64,000 nucleotides of DNA from Chloroflexota bacterium (GTDB lineage Bacteria > Chloroflexota > Anaerolineae > Anaerolineales > Anaerolineaceae), in contig SLTK01000009.1 in the NCBI GenBank assembly GCA_004347695.1, positions 873,744 to 937,743 on the forward strand. The letters are read 5' to 3'. The notes beneath the pieces were generated by a model. It saw nothing but the letters and a program-made list of their open reading frames with translations. It was not told the DNA's origin and searched no databases. Below, piece by piece: positions 24,576 through 32,460 of the stretch. Position numbers and translations under genes: made by a program. Each line of letters starts with the position of its first letter. Positions within the stretch are counted from its first letter, which is position 1.

Positions 24576-26439
24576 GAGTTCCTCGGGCTTTCTGATCCAC
24601 AGCCTGCAGCGGAGCTATTTCGACAAATTTCGAGCCTTTCAAACCGTAATCATAGGGATCGCCGACCACGTTGAAAGGTTGAGCGTAGTTGTGTTCCGGC
24701 GCTGGTGATGGCAAAATCGACCATTCCGGGGAACGTGATTCCCAAATATTTCCCTTTGCCACTTCGCCCTTTTTGGCGCTGACAAACAGATTGATAAAGA
24801 AAATCAAAATTGACAGGGCAACCAGGAAGGCGGCGATGGTTACGATGAAGTTGGTTGGTTGGAACCCTTGTGCCGGGTCGTAATCCGCGATGCGGCGGCG
24901 CATACCCAACAATCCAACTGCCATTTGGCCAAAGGTCATTACCAGGAATGATGGCGTCATCAGGTAGAAATGAATCTTGCCAAGCGTCTCATTCATCCTG
25001 CGGCCAGTGATCTTTGGGTACCAGAAGTAGATGGCGGCGAATAAAGGGAACATGTAGCCGCCAAAGAGCGTGTCATGGAAGTGTCCAACCACAAAGTAGG
25101 TGTCATGCAAATGCAGGTCGGTCGCCACCGTCCCCAGCGGGGGACCGGTCAGCCCGCCTAATAGAAATACAATGATGGCACCCAGCGTAAAGAGCATGGG
25201 GGTTGCAAAGCGCATACGGCCCTGCCAGATGGTAGCCGTCCAGGAAAAGAACTTGATGCCGGTCGGCACTGCTACCAGCAGGGTGGAATACATGAACGGA
25301 ACGCGAAGATACTCCTCCATGCCGGAGGTAAACATATGATGCGCCCAGACCATAAAGCCAACCAGGGCAATTCCTAACGAGGACATGGCTACCCACTTGT
25401 AGCCAAATAAAGGCTTACGTACGAACACCGGCAGCAGCTCGCTGATGATGCCCAACCCGGGCAGAATGAATACATAGACTGCCGGGTGCGAATAGAACCA
25501 GAACAAGTGCTGAAAAAGCAGCGGATTACCGCCTTTGGCTGGATCAAAGAAGCCCATGCCAAACAAGCGTTGGAAGCTAACCATTTGGAACGACGTGCCG
25601 ATCAACTGAGTGGCAGTCAAGGCTATCAAGGAGGTTGCCAGCACTGCCCAGGCGAAGATCGGCATGCGGAACATATTCATTCCCTGTGCACGCATGCGCA
25701 GGATGGTCACGATCAGGTTCAATGCCCCAATAATGGACGACCATCCGGCAAAAAATACGGCCACGAAAAACATTTGCATGCCAAGTGGAGCACGTGCCGA
25801 GAGCGGCGGATAGCCGGTCCAGCCGGTATCGAAGCCGCCGGTGAAGATGGCTGCCACGATTACAATCGAGGCCGGCACTGCCAGCCAGAACCCAAAGGCA
25901 TTCAAGCGCGGGAAAGCCATATCTTTGGCGCCAATCAGCAAGGGCACCAGGTAGTTGGACATGGCTGAAATGCCAAGCAGGATCGAAATGATCAGAACCA
26001 TGCCATGCATTCCGATCAGTGTGTTGAAGAAGTCAAGTGAGATGAACTGCATGCCGGTTTGCGCCAGTTCAGCCCGAAAGATCAGGGCAAAGGTGCCGCC
26101 CAGCGCCATCAGCAGCAGTGAAAGAATACCGTACTGCACGCCAATCACTTTATGGTCAAGTGAATACCCCCAGTACCGGATGATGCCAGGTTGGTCATGG
26201 AACTCCTCCGCTTCAAAAGTATCTTCGCCTTTTGCCCAGGTGAACCAATCGCGGAAGCCGCCAACTCCGATCATAAAACCAACGATGCCCAGAGCGGCGC
26301 CCAGGACAGCAGCAGGCTCGGCTTTGGGGGCAAGGCCCATCAGGGCACGAATACCGGCCAGTAAACCGATCCCAACCGCCGTGCCAATGATTTGACCGAT
26401 AATGCCGGTGACAAATCCAATCGATAAGAATTTTTTCAT
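24568..26439 (-). CDS. ctaD: Cytochrome c oxidase subunit I, A2-type heme-copper oxidase
   Basis: A 623-residue proton-pumping oxidase core. Metal ligands are visible (numbering from ATG 26439): low-spin heme His145 and His455, CuB ligands His318, His367 and His368, and high-spin heme His453 in VGHFHDTLF. The cross-linked Tyr322 lies in YSHPAVY. That motif, Tyr-Ser before HP and no Glu after it, is the mark of the A2 subtype, as opposed to the HPEV motif of A1. Two extra helices (about 1-30 and 44-62) precede the standard core. The frame continues to a TTG at 26457, but that TTG lies in the GAGGAG ribosome-binding site of the ATG used. It follows ctaC after 24 bp. Confidence 0.95.
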   Translation of the reverse strand: MKKFLSIGFVTGIIGQIIGTAVGIGLLAGIRALMGLAPKAEPAAVLGAALGIVGFMIGVGGFRDWFTWAKGEDTFEAEEFHDQPGIIRYWGYSLDHKVIGVQYGILSLLLMALGGTFALIFRAELAQTGMQFISLDFFNTLIGMHGMVLIISILLGISAMSNYLVPLLIGAKDMAFPRLNAFGFWLAVPASIVIVAAIFTGGFDTGWTGYPPLSARAPLGMQMFFVAVFFAGWSSIIGALNLIVTILRMRAQGMNMFRMPIFAWAVLATSLIALTATQLIGTSFQMVSFQRLFGMGFFDPAKGGNPLLFQHLFWFYSHPAVYVFILPGLGIISELLPVFVRKPLFGYKWVAMSSLGIALVGFMVWAHHMFTSGMEEYLRVPFMYSTLLVAVPTGIKFFSWTATIWQGRMRFATPMLFTLGAIIVFLLGGLTGPPLGTVATDLHLHDTYFVVGHFHDTLFGGYMFPLFAAIYFWYPKITGRRMNETLGKIHFYLMTPSFLVMTFGQMAVGLLGMRRRIADYDPAQGFQPTNFIVTIAAFLVALSILIFFINLFVSAKKGEVAKGNIWESRSPEWSILPSPAPEHNYAQPFNVVGDPYDYGLKGSKFVEIAPLQAVDQKARGTHG

Positions 26440-26463
26440 ATCTGCGCTCCTCAACAACCGGAC

Positions 26464-27876
26464 TTATTGGAGTGTTTTGATAAAGGCAATAATGTCCGCA
26501 ATTTGATCGTCAGAAAGGCTGTCCTTGTATGTTTGCGGCATCACATTGGGGATGGAGTCTTTGGCAACCTGTGTATTTGGGCTGACGATGGCGGTGTAAA
26601 GGTAGTCATCGTCAACCACGACAAAGCTGCCGTCCATCAATTCCACCGTCTTGCCAAACAATCCACGCCAGGTTGGCCCAACACTTGTCGTTCCATCCAC
26701 CGAGTGACAGGAGCGGCAGCCGTTTGTACTGGCCCAACGTTCGCCTCGCGCGGCCGGATCGGTGCCGATGGCTGCTAATTCTCCCTGCACCCAGGTATCG
26801 AAATCTGTTTGCGATACGACAATCACCGGACTTTCCATATAGGCGTGAGAGGTTCCGCACATTTCCGCGCAGCGTACTTTGTACTCGCCGATCAATGTCG
26901 GGGTGATGCGCAACTCGCGCACCAGATTTTCTCCCGGTAGGAGATCCTGCTTAACGCGGAACTCTGGCACCCAGAAAGAATGAATGACATCCATTGAGGT
27001 CAGCGTTAATTTAGCCTGTTGATCGACTGGCATGTACATCTTGTCGGAAACAATGCCGTATTCCGGATATTCAAAGCGCCAGAACCACTGCCCGGCTACC
27101 ACCTTGATTTCCAACGGTGCCGGATCCGCCTGACGGGTCTGCCCAAGGGTTATGGCGCCAAAATAGGAAAGCCCGATTACTGCACTCAGGGGAATGATTG
27201 TCCAGATAATTTCCAGCGGGTTGTTCGATTTGAAATAGGCGCCATCCTCTTCCTGCCCGGGTTTGCGCCGGAAAACGATCAGGCTGTAAACGATGAAAAC
27301 TACAATCAAGGAAAATAAAAACGAGATAGCAATGATCTCGAGGTCAAACAGGCGGTCGATTGGCTGGGCTTGCAGGCTGGCTTGAACCGGCAGCAACCGG
27401 GTGGTCGAGAGTAAAAGGTCAACCAGGAAGGTTAAGACCAGCACCAACACCCCGGCAAAAACAAAATGCTTCATTGAAAAACTCCTCCTTGAAATAAGGG
27501 CTTCGGTTTGAGGTGCAAGCTGCGGCGTACTCAGCCAATCCTGCGCCTGTGCGGGCGTCAGGGTGCGGCGGTCATAGACCACGACGGCGCCACTGGCCTG
27601 CAGCGACACCAGCATGACCTTCATTGGCAGGTCGCCAGCCACGAATTGATGCAAAAATTCTGCGCGTGAAATGGATTTATCGTCATAATCGACAATGACC
27701 AGATCGGGCTGCCAGCTTTCCATCAGCTCAAGCGTTTCGGATGTCGTCGTAGTCGCCCGGACGATGGTCGATTTCCCATAACGGCCCAGCACCATTTTTT
27801 CCAATCCCTTGCGAAATAACGGATTGGCTGACGCAATCATGATTTTATTTTCGGCTGGAGCGGGCGAATCGGACAT
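26464..27876 (-). CDS. ctaC: Receiver-like domain fused to caa3 oxidase subunit II with cytochrome c
   Basis: One 470-residue frame holds two parts. Residues 1-118 resemble a NarL-type receiver domain, but the acidic pair after strand 1 is replaced (IASANPLFRKGL where active receivers have VDDHPLFREGL) and the lysine is lost; Asp63 remains at the usual phosphorylation site. From Met135 a standard subunit II follows: a signal-like helix (136-154), two membrane helices (about 178-201, 222-245), CuA ligands His299, Cys336, Glu338, Cys340, His344 and Met347, and a C-terminal cytochrome c domain with CRSCH (387-391) and probable Met446. No stop separates the parts. AAGGAGGAG (27482-27490) stands seven bases before the Met135 ATG (27474), so a 336-residue subunit II is probably also, or only, made from there. 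Confidence 0.88.
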   Translation of the reverse strand: MSDSPAPAENKIMIASANPLFRKGLEKMVLGRYGKSTIVRATTTTSETLELMESWQPDLVIVDYDDKSISRAEFLHQFVAGDLPMKVMLVSLQASGAVVVYDRRTLTPAQAQDWLSTPQLAPQTEALISRRSFSMKHFVFAGVLVLVLTFLVDLLLSTTRLLPVQASLQAQPIDRLFDLEIIAISFLFSLIVVFIVYSLIVFRRKPGQEEDGAYFKSNNPLEIIWTIIPLSAVIGLSYFGAITLGQTRQADPAPLEIKVVAGQWFWRFEYPEYGIVSDKMYMPVDQQAKLTLTSMDVIHSFWVPEFRVKQDLLPGENLVRELRITPTLIGEYKVRCAEMCGTSHAYMESPVIVVSQTDFDTWVQGELAAIGTDPAARGERWASTNGCRSCHSVDGTTSVGPTWRGLFGKTVELMDGSFVVVDDDYLYTAIVSPNTQVAKDSIPNVMPQTYKDSLSDDQIADIIAFIKTLQ

Positions 27877-27897
27877 GGTTCGTTCCCAATAAGCAAT

Positions 27898-27934
27898 AAT
27901 TAGAACTCGCGTGTAATTCCCACAGGTTCTAATT
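27898..27934 (-). promoter_or_regulatory. 9-bp inverted repeat upstream of the oxidase operon
   Basis: AATTAGAAC (27898-27906) and GTTCTAATT (27926-27934) form a perfect inverted repeat with a 19-base spacer. It lies 22 bp upstream of the first ATG of the oxidase operon. An operator for a dimeric regulator (for example the NarL-type regulator encoded just upstream) or an mRNA hairpin are both possible. No convincing -35/-10 pair was found near it. Confidence 0.45.
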
Positions 27935-27993
27935 TACACTTTTTCAGTCCAATTTACGTCCACCTACCCCCCTTACGAATAGGTTAAATCAAA

Positions 27994-28034
27994 GTTAACG
28001 AGCGGGTGATTCGGAAATCACCCGCTCGTTTAAC
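27994..28034 (-). terminator. Strong hairpin terminator after the NarL-type regulator gene
   Basis: A stem of about 17 bp with one bulge (27994-28010 against 28017-28034, built on ACGAGCGGGTGAT) is followed on the minus strand by a modestly T-rich stretch. It separates the two-component genes from the oxidase operon. The rest of the gap to 28166 holds no gene. Confidence 0.65.
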
Positions 28035-28166
28035 AAGAAAAGGTTTTTATACCCGCTCAAACCGGAATGGCTATGTTTCTTTGCCGCTCACTGATTCGAA
28101 AAGGCCTAACCAGGCGGCTGAGTTCTCAAGGAACTGGGTTTAAAGTCATTTGTCCGCTGCCATTTT

Positions 28167-28817
28167 TTACGTCTTTTGAATCAGACCCAACTGAATGGCT
28201 TTGCTCACGGCTTCCGTGCGATTCGCGGCTTCCATTTTTTCCAAGATGTGCCGCACGTGGGTTTTGACCGTATTTTCCGAGATAAACAGGCGCGACGCGA
28301 TTTGGCTGGTGGTCTGACCATCCGCCAGGCAAGCCAACACTTCCAACTCGCGATCCGAAAGCGGCGTCTGATTGGTGATTTCCGACTGGCGCGCCAAAGC
28401 TCGCATCACAGCACCGGTCACCTCGGGTGAGAGGGTGCCCTCGCCGCCGGCAACCCGTAAAATGGACTTTCGCAGGTCATCCGGCTCTGTATTTTTTAGA
28501 AGATAACCGTCGGCGCCCATGCGAATGGCACCCATCAAATCTTCTTCGTGCTGCGAGATCGTTAACATCAGAATATGCAGGGGTAAACGCAGTTTGCGCA
28601 GCGCTTCGACGGTTTGAATGCCGTCCATTTCAGGCATATTGACATCCAACAAGACAACTTCGGGTTGGCTGCTCTGAATCATTTCAAGCGCTTCGTGGCC
28701 ATTACTGGCCTCTCCGACAACTTTAAATTCAGGCATGTCATTAAGCAAACCCACCAGACCACGGCGGAATAAGGCGTGATCATCAACAACAGCCAGGCGG
28801 AGGGGCACGATTCTCAT
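28167..28817 (-). CDS. NarL/LuxR-type response regulator
   Basis: A 216-residue regulator. The receiver domain (about 7-122) has the acidic pair in VVDDHALFRRGL and the phosphorylatable Asp in VVLLDVNMPEMDG. The LuxR-type helix-turn-helix occupies about 150-205 (LSDRELEVLACLADGQTTSQIASRL then ENTVKTHV). Its start overlaps the kinase stop by four bases, so the two form a pair. By position it may control the caa3 oxidase operon just downstream or the cytochrome c lipoprotein upstream; this is inference. Confidence 0.93.
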   Translation of the reverse strand: MRIVPLRLAVVDDHALFRRGLVGLLNDMPEFKVVGEASNGHEALEMIQSSQPEVVLLDVNMPEMDGIQTVEALRKLRLPLHILMLTISQHEEDLMGAIRMGADGYLLKNTEPDDLRKSILRVAGGEGTLSPEVTGAVMRALARQSEITNQTPLSDRELEVLACLADGQTTSQIASRLFISENTVKTHVRHILEKMEAANRTEAVSKAIQLGLIQKT

Positions 28818-30646
28818 GCTGGAGTCTCCTGAATATGGATGGGCACTTCGATATGGATGGTCGTTCCGCTGCCGGAGTGGCTGGTGATTTGAAATTCAGC
28901 CCCGATTAATTCAGCCCGTTCGCGCATGCCTCGCAACCCGTGGCGCGAGAGTTCGGGTACGTCTTCCGCTGAAAAACCGACGCCGTCATCGCTCAGATCA
29001 AATACCAACTCGTCGTTCCATTCGCGTACATTGATCCAGACCGTGGTGGCCCGGGCGTGTTTGCGAATGTTACTGAGCGCTTCCTGAATAATGCGCACCA
29101 GTTGCGCTTGAATTTCAGAGTTGACCTGCGGCAGCATCGCTGGCAGCGCTGTCACCACTTTCAAGCCGCTGGATGCCTCGAAGCTGCGAGAAATCTGGCT
29201 TAGCCAGGAGACCATATCCTGCTGGGGGGCAAAACGCAGATTGTCAATGGCCTGCCGGGTCTCCAGATAGGCGTCCGATAGCGCCTCATGGCTGTGTTGG
29301 AGGTTTTGCGCCAGCCGCGCCAGATCGCCCTGTGCCAACTGGGTCTGCATCTGTGCGGACGTGAGCTTGAGATAAGCCAGCGTTTGCGCCAGGCTGTCAT
29401 GGATTTCACGCGCCAGCCGCACCCGCTCCTGAATTACCGTGCGATATTCAGTTTCAAGGCGGCGGCGTTCATTTTCCACCAGCATTGCCACCTGGGTAGT
29501 GACCGTTTCGATCAATGCAGTTTGACGCGGCTGCAGCGAGGTTAAACGCGCCCCCGTCATCAGAACTGCGCCAATAACCGTCCCTTCCGGCAAACAGAAA
29601 GGTAGAACGATCATCGCGGTTCCATCTTCCCTGGTGCGCATCTGAACGGAACCAAGAACGGTGCAACCCATGTTAGCCATCTGATTGAGGATATCATTCG
29701 CTTCTGTTGATTCGAGCCATGGGTCGGAACCGCTTGACAGCTCAAAACCGGTAAAACGCGGTTCGGCCGGCCGGAGTACTGCTCGAGAATTCTTGAAATC
29801 CAGCACTTCGCACAAACCATCGATCAGGTTACGCACGATCGTGCTCAGATCTTCCTGCTGGCTGTTCGCCAGTTGAAGTTGGCGTAAGGTGACCAGTTCC
29901 TGGTTGCGCAGGCGGGTCATTTCCAATGCCAGCGTCATCTCATCGAGCAGCATCACCAGGTAGGCATGCAAATCCGGTTCGATTTCGCGATCAGGAGTCA
30001 GGTATAAATTGACCACACCGACCGGATGCCCGTTCCGTATCAGCGGCAAGCAGTATATCTTCGTGACATCGGTGAATGGCGATTCGAGCAGCGGGCAACC
30101 TGAGGTAACCTCGCTGTGCATCCGATTGCACGCCTCGCAACGCTGGCGGATGGCTGGAGCGGCGAGATGATTTATCCAGGCTTGCAGCCCGGGATTGGAT
30201 TGGGAAGCGTATACATAGGTCTGCAACGGCTGGCCCCAATCGTCATAGGGGACAAATGATCCTCCGTCACAGCCGACCACACGGGTAATAATTTCCAGCG
30301 CTCTTTCGACCAACTCATTTTCACTTTGAGCACTGATGAGAAGCTGATTGAGCTGCACCATGCCATCCAGGCGGCTTTGCAGCGAATCACGTTCAACCAG
30401 ATTTATATCCTTGAGCTGGCGAGACGTTTGTTGATTATTGTTTTTACGTACAAACAAACCTGCCAGCACAGAAAGGCTGATTGCCAATGCTGCCGCAATC
30501 GCCCAGAAGGCCAGTTGCATCCCAACCGTCCCATCTACTCCCCCTACCCAATACCAGACAAGCGCTTCCAACCCCAAAATGGTAATCATTACAATCGCGG
30601 GAATGAGAAGCTGCCTTCCCTGAGTCTCGCGCATGGGTCGTTTCAT
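28814..30646 (-). CDS. NarL-partner histidine kinase with Cys-containing GAF domain
   Basis: A 610-residue membrane kinase. Two helices (about 13-33, 44-66) with a very short external loop suggest sensing inside the cell. A first GAF domain (about 100-235) carries a Cys cluster: Cys170-x2-Cys173, Cys184, with Cys126 and Cys199 nearby and His177 between. A second GAF-like domain covers about 260-400. The HisKA_3 box REIHDSLAQT has His416, and the ATPase domain ends the protein (DDGVGF, GLRGMRERAEL). The Cys cluster could hold metal or an Fe-S centre for oxygen or redox sensing, but no cofactor is proven. It is coupled to the regulator gene by a 4-bp overlap. Confidence 0.9.
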   Translation of the reverse strand: MKRPMRETQGRQLLIPAIVMITILGLEALVWYWVGGVDGTVGMQLAFWAIAAALAISLSVLAGLFVRKNNNQQTSRQLKDINLVERDSLQSRLDGMVQLNQLLISAQSENELVERALEIITRVVGCDGGSFVPYDDWGQPLQTYVYASQSNPGLQAWINHLAAPAIRQRCEACNRMHSEVTSGCPLLESPFTDVTKIYCLPLIRNGHPVGVVNLYLTPDREIEPDLHAYLVMLLDEMTLALEMTRLRNQELVTLRQLQLANSQQEDLSTIVRNLIDGLCEVLDFKNSRAVLRPAEPRFTGFELSSGSDPWLESTEANDILNQMANMGCTVLGSVQMRTREDGTAMIVLPFCLPEGTVIGAVLMTGARLTSLQPRQTALIETVTTQVAMLVENERRRLETEYRTVIQERVRLAREIHDSLAQTLAYLKLTSAQMQTQLAQGDLARLAQNLQHSHEALSDAYLETRQAIDNLRFAPQQDMVSWLSQISRSFEASSGLKVVTALPAMLPQVNSEIQAQLVRIIQEALSNIRKHARATTVWINVREWNDELVFDLSDDGVGFSAEDVPELSRHGLRGMRERAELIGAEFQITSHSGSGTTIHIEVPIHIQETPA

Positions 30647-30727
30647 GTCTCAATTTTACCAGAAACAACCCTTCTGTGCTTTTTCCTGACCGTCAACCCT
30701 GCCTGTACAGCGACACCAATTGGTGGT

Positions 30728-30771
30728 AAATAAAAACCGTCAAAGCGGCATCGATCTGCTCTGACGGTTTT
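30728..30771 (-). terminator. Rho-independent terminator of the cytochrome c lipoprotein gene
   Basis: AAAACCGTCA (30733-30742) and TGACGGTTTT (30762-30771) form a perfect 10-bp stem, with further pairing inside. On the minus strand it is followed by a T-run (TTTTTATTT). It lies about 30 bp after the cytochrome c stop, so the two-component genes need their own promoter. Confidence 0.8.
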
Positions 30772-30801
30772 CGACCGGTAAATATAGAAATTCGGTGCGT
30801 T

Positions 30802-31227
30802 TTACTTGGCCAGAGTGCGGATAAATGTCACCAACTGCCAGACCTGGTCGTCTGTCAGAATACCCTTCTGGGCGGGCATGGATGAATTGAATGGCTCCAT
30901 CGCGCCGCCTTCCATAATGCGCCAGAAGAGAAAATCATCAGCCTGGTCACTCGCCACTGTAGCCAGGTCGGCGGGTTTCGGGTCTAAAGCCGCAGCCGCC
31001 GGACCGTCCCCGGCGCCAGTTGCGCCGTGGCAGGATGCGCAGCGTTCTGCATATAAAGCACCGCCAGCAGTGGCGGCATCCGCCTGGCCAGCAAATGGGT
31101 TGGTTTTTCCGGCATATTCAGCCGGAACTTCCGGTTCAGTTTCAGCAGGAGCGCCGCCGCCGCAGGCGGCCAAAATAACCGTGCTCAGAACTAAAACCGT
31201 TATCAGTAAGAAAAGTGTACGCTTCAT
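30802..31227 (-). CDS. Membrane-anchored cytochrome c lipoprotein
   Basis: A 141-residue secreted monoheme cytochrome c. The signal peptide ends in the lipobox ILAAC with Cys22, so the protein should be lipid-anchored outside the membrane. The heme site is CASCH (63-67), and a Met in PFNSSMPAQKG is the probable sixth ligand. It could carry electrons to the caa3 oxidase, whose own subunit II also bears a cytochrome c domain. The frame opens at 31260, but GGAGGA fits the ATG at 31227. It is divergent from the Rrf2 gene, with two palindromes between them. Confidence 0.9.
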   Translation of the reverse strand: MKRTLFLLITVLVLSTVILAACGGGAPAETEPEVPAEYAGKTNPFAGQADAATAGGALYAERCASCHGATGAGDGPAAAALDPKPADLATVASDQADDFLFWRIMEGGAMEPFNSSMPAQKGILTDDQVWQLVTFIRTLAK

Positions 31228-31274
31228 TTTTGTCCTCCATGATGTGAATGTGCCGTTCAAAAAAGCTTGAATAT

Positions 31275-31359
31275 ATTATAACTATGTTTATTGATTAATG
31301 TTAGGTTAAACCTATATGAACATTATCAAATATATATGAATAATTACATCTCGAGATGT
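31275..31359. promoter_or_regulatory. Divergent control region with two palindromes (cytochrome c / Rrf2)
   Basis: Between the two divergent genes lie two perfect palindromes: TAGGTT-A-AACCTA (31302-31314) and ACATCTCGAGATGT (31346-31359). A perfect minus-strand TATAAT (31275-31280) serves the cytochrome c gene, but its -35 region is poor and coincides with the edge of the first palindrome, as expected of an activated or regulated promoter. On the + strand TATTAT (31392-31397) may serve the Rrf2 gene. The palindromes are candidate operators for the Rrf2 protein or the NarL-type regulator. Confidence 0.5.
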
Positions 31360-31429
31360 TAACAATGTCACTTACGATAACTTTTCTTTTCTATTATCCT
31401 TTAAGTAATCTTTACTTTAGAGGTGAACA

Positions 31430-31909
31430 ATGTTTCGAATAAGCCGTCGTCTTGATTATGGGTTACAGTTGATGATCGCCCTTGCTGCCAGTGATGGGGA
31501 TCGGCCGGTACCCAGTGCTCGCCTGTCCGAGCAGTTGAATATCCCCCTTCCCTTCCTGCACCAGATTGCCCATACTTTGATGCAATCCGGCCTGATCAAA
31601 GCTTCTCCCGGTCCCCGGGGCGGGCTGCGTTTGAACTCCCCGGCTGACACCATTACTGTGCTCAAAATCGCCGAAGTTCTGGAAGGCCCGATCAACATAA
31701 CCCCAGGCGTTGAAGTCAATGACAATAATTGTGTTCGGCAGGAAAGCTGCGCGACTCAGTCGATGTGGGATGATCTACAGTCCAAGATCATCAATTATAT
31801 GGTAACTCACACATTGGATGTGTTGGTAAAACGATCAGTGCTGCTAGAGAACTACGTCGTGCCCGGTTCTTCGACCGAGCAAAACAAAACGCCCATCCCT
31901 GCTGATTAA
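31430..31909 (+). CDS. Rrf2-family transcriptional regulator
   Basis: A 159-residue winged-helix regulator of the Rrf2 family (IscR, NsrR, RirA relatives). The start MFRISRRLDYGLQLMIALA, the recognition helix region around LPFLHQIAHTLMQSGLI and the wing GPRGGLRL are typical. Two Cys, Cys101 and Cys107, lie in the segment where Fe-S members carry three; the third is absent in this region, so cluster binding is uncertain. Being divergent from a cytochrome c gene and near the oxidase operon, it may sense oxygen, NO or Fe-S status. GAGGTG lies five bases before the ATG. Confidence 0.9.
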   Translation: MFRISRRLDYGLQLMIALAASDGDRPVPSARLSEQLNIPLPFLHQIAHTLMQSGLIKASPGPRGGLRLNSPADTITVLKIAEVLEGPINITPGVEVNDNNCVRQESCATQSMWDDLQSKIINYMVTHTLDVLVKRSVLLENYVVPGSSTEQNKTPIPAD

Positions 31910-31932
31910 TTTATTTTTCGCACGGCAACTTG

Positions 31933-31963
31933 CCAGACCGGATTGATGATCCATCCGGTCTGG
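31933..31963. terminator. Hairpin between convergent Rrf2 and bcp genes
   Basis: CCAGACCGGA (31933-31942) and TCCGGTCTGG (31954-31963) form a perfect 10-bp stem with an 11-base loop. It lies between two convergent genes and can serve both; T-rich sequence follows on the + side only loosely. Confidence 0.65.
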
Positions 31964-31982
31964 TTAGGGTTTCACTTTTCGG

Positions 31983-32441
31983 TCAATTCTTCAGTGCGGC
32001 CAATACCTCGGCAGAGTGACCGTCTGGTTTAACGTTGGGGAATATCTTCTTTATCATTCCGCGTTCGTCGATCAGAAATGTGGTGCGAAGGACTCCCTCG
32101 TATTCGTGCCCCCATAATTTTTTGTTCCCCCAGACTCCGTAAAGGTCGCAGACCTGATGTCCATCATCGGCCAGCAGCGTAAATGGCAGGTTGTACTTGG
32201 CTTTGAATTTGGCATGCGACTTGGGTGAATCCGGGCTAACTCCCAAAATCACAATCCCAGCTTGATCATAGACGCCATAGTCATCGCGGAAACTGCAGGC
32301 TTCTTTGGTGCACCCGGGAGTATCGTCCGCGGGGTAAAAATAAAGAACAACTGGTTTGCCCAAGTAATCGGTCAATGAACGGGGAGTTCCAGTTTCGTCC
32401 AGCAATTTGAAAGCCGGAGCCGGGGAATTTTCGGTTACCAT
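31983..32441 (-). CDS. bcp: Thiol peroxidase of the Bcp/PrxQ family
   Basis: A 152-residue peroxiredoxin that reduces hydrogen peroxide and organic peroxides with thioredoxin as donor. The active site reads PADDTPGCTKEACSFRD, with peroxidatic Cys44 and resolving Cys49 five residues later, the PrxQ arrangement. The frame opens at 32480, but AAGGAG fits the ATG at 32441, which gives the usual family length. It follows the MoeA-PBP gene by 19 bp and may share its transcript. Confidence 0.93.
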   Translation of the reverse strand: MVTENSPAPAFKLLDETGTPRSLTDYLGKPVVLYFYPADDTPGCTKEACSFRDDYGVYDQAGIVILGVSPDSPKSHAKFKAKYNLPFTLLADDGHQVCDLYGVWGNKKLWGHEYEGVLRTTFLIDERGMIKKIFPNVKPDGHSAEVLAALKN

Positions 32442-32460
32442 GTGGTTATCTCCTTGATGT

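Noticed and set aside
26440-26457. TTG start for subunit I at 26457
   Set aside because: It overlaps the GAGGAG ribosome-binding site of the ATG at 26439 and adds no conserved residues.
26464-27876. Frameshift or assembly error creating the receiver-oxidase fusion
   Set aside because: Not excluded, but the frame is continuous with normal codon use on both sides and the receiver part is long and well formed, so a frameshift is not needed to explain it.
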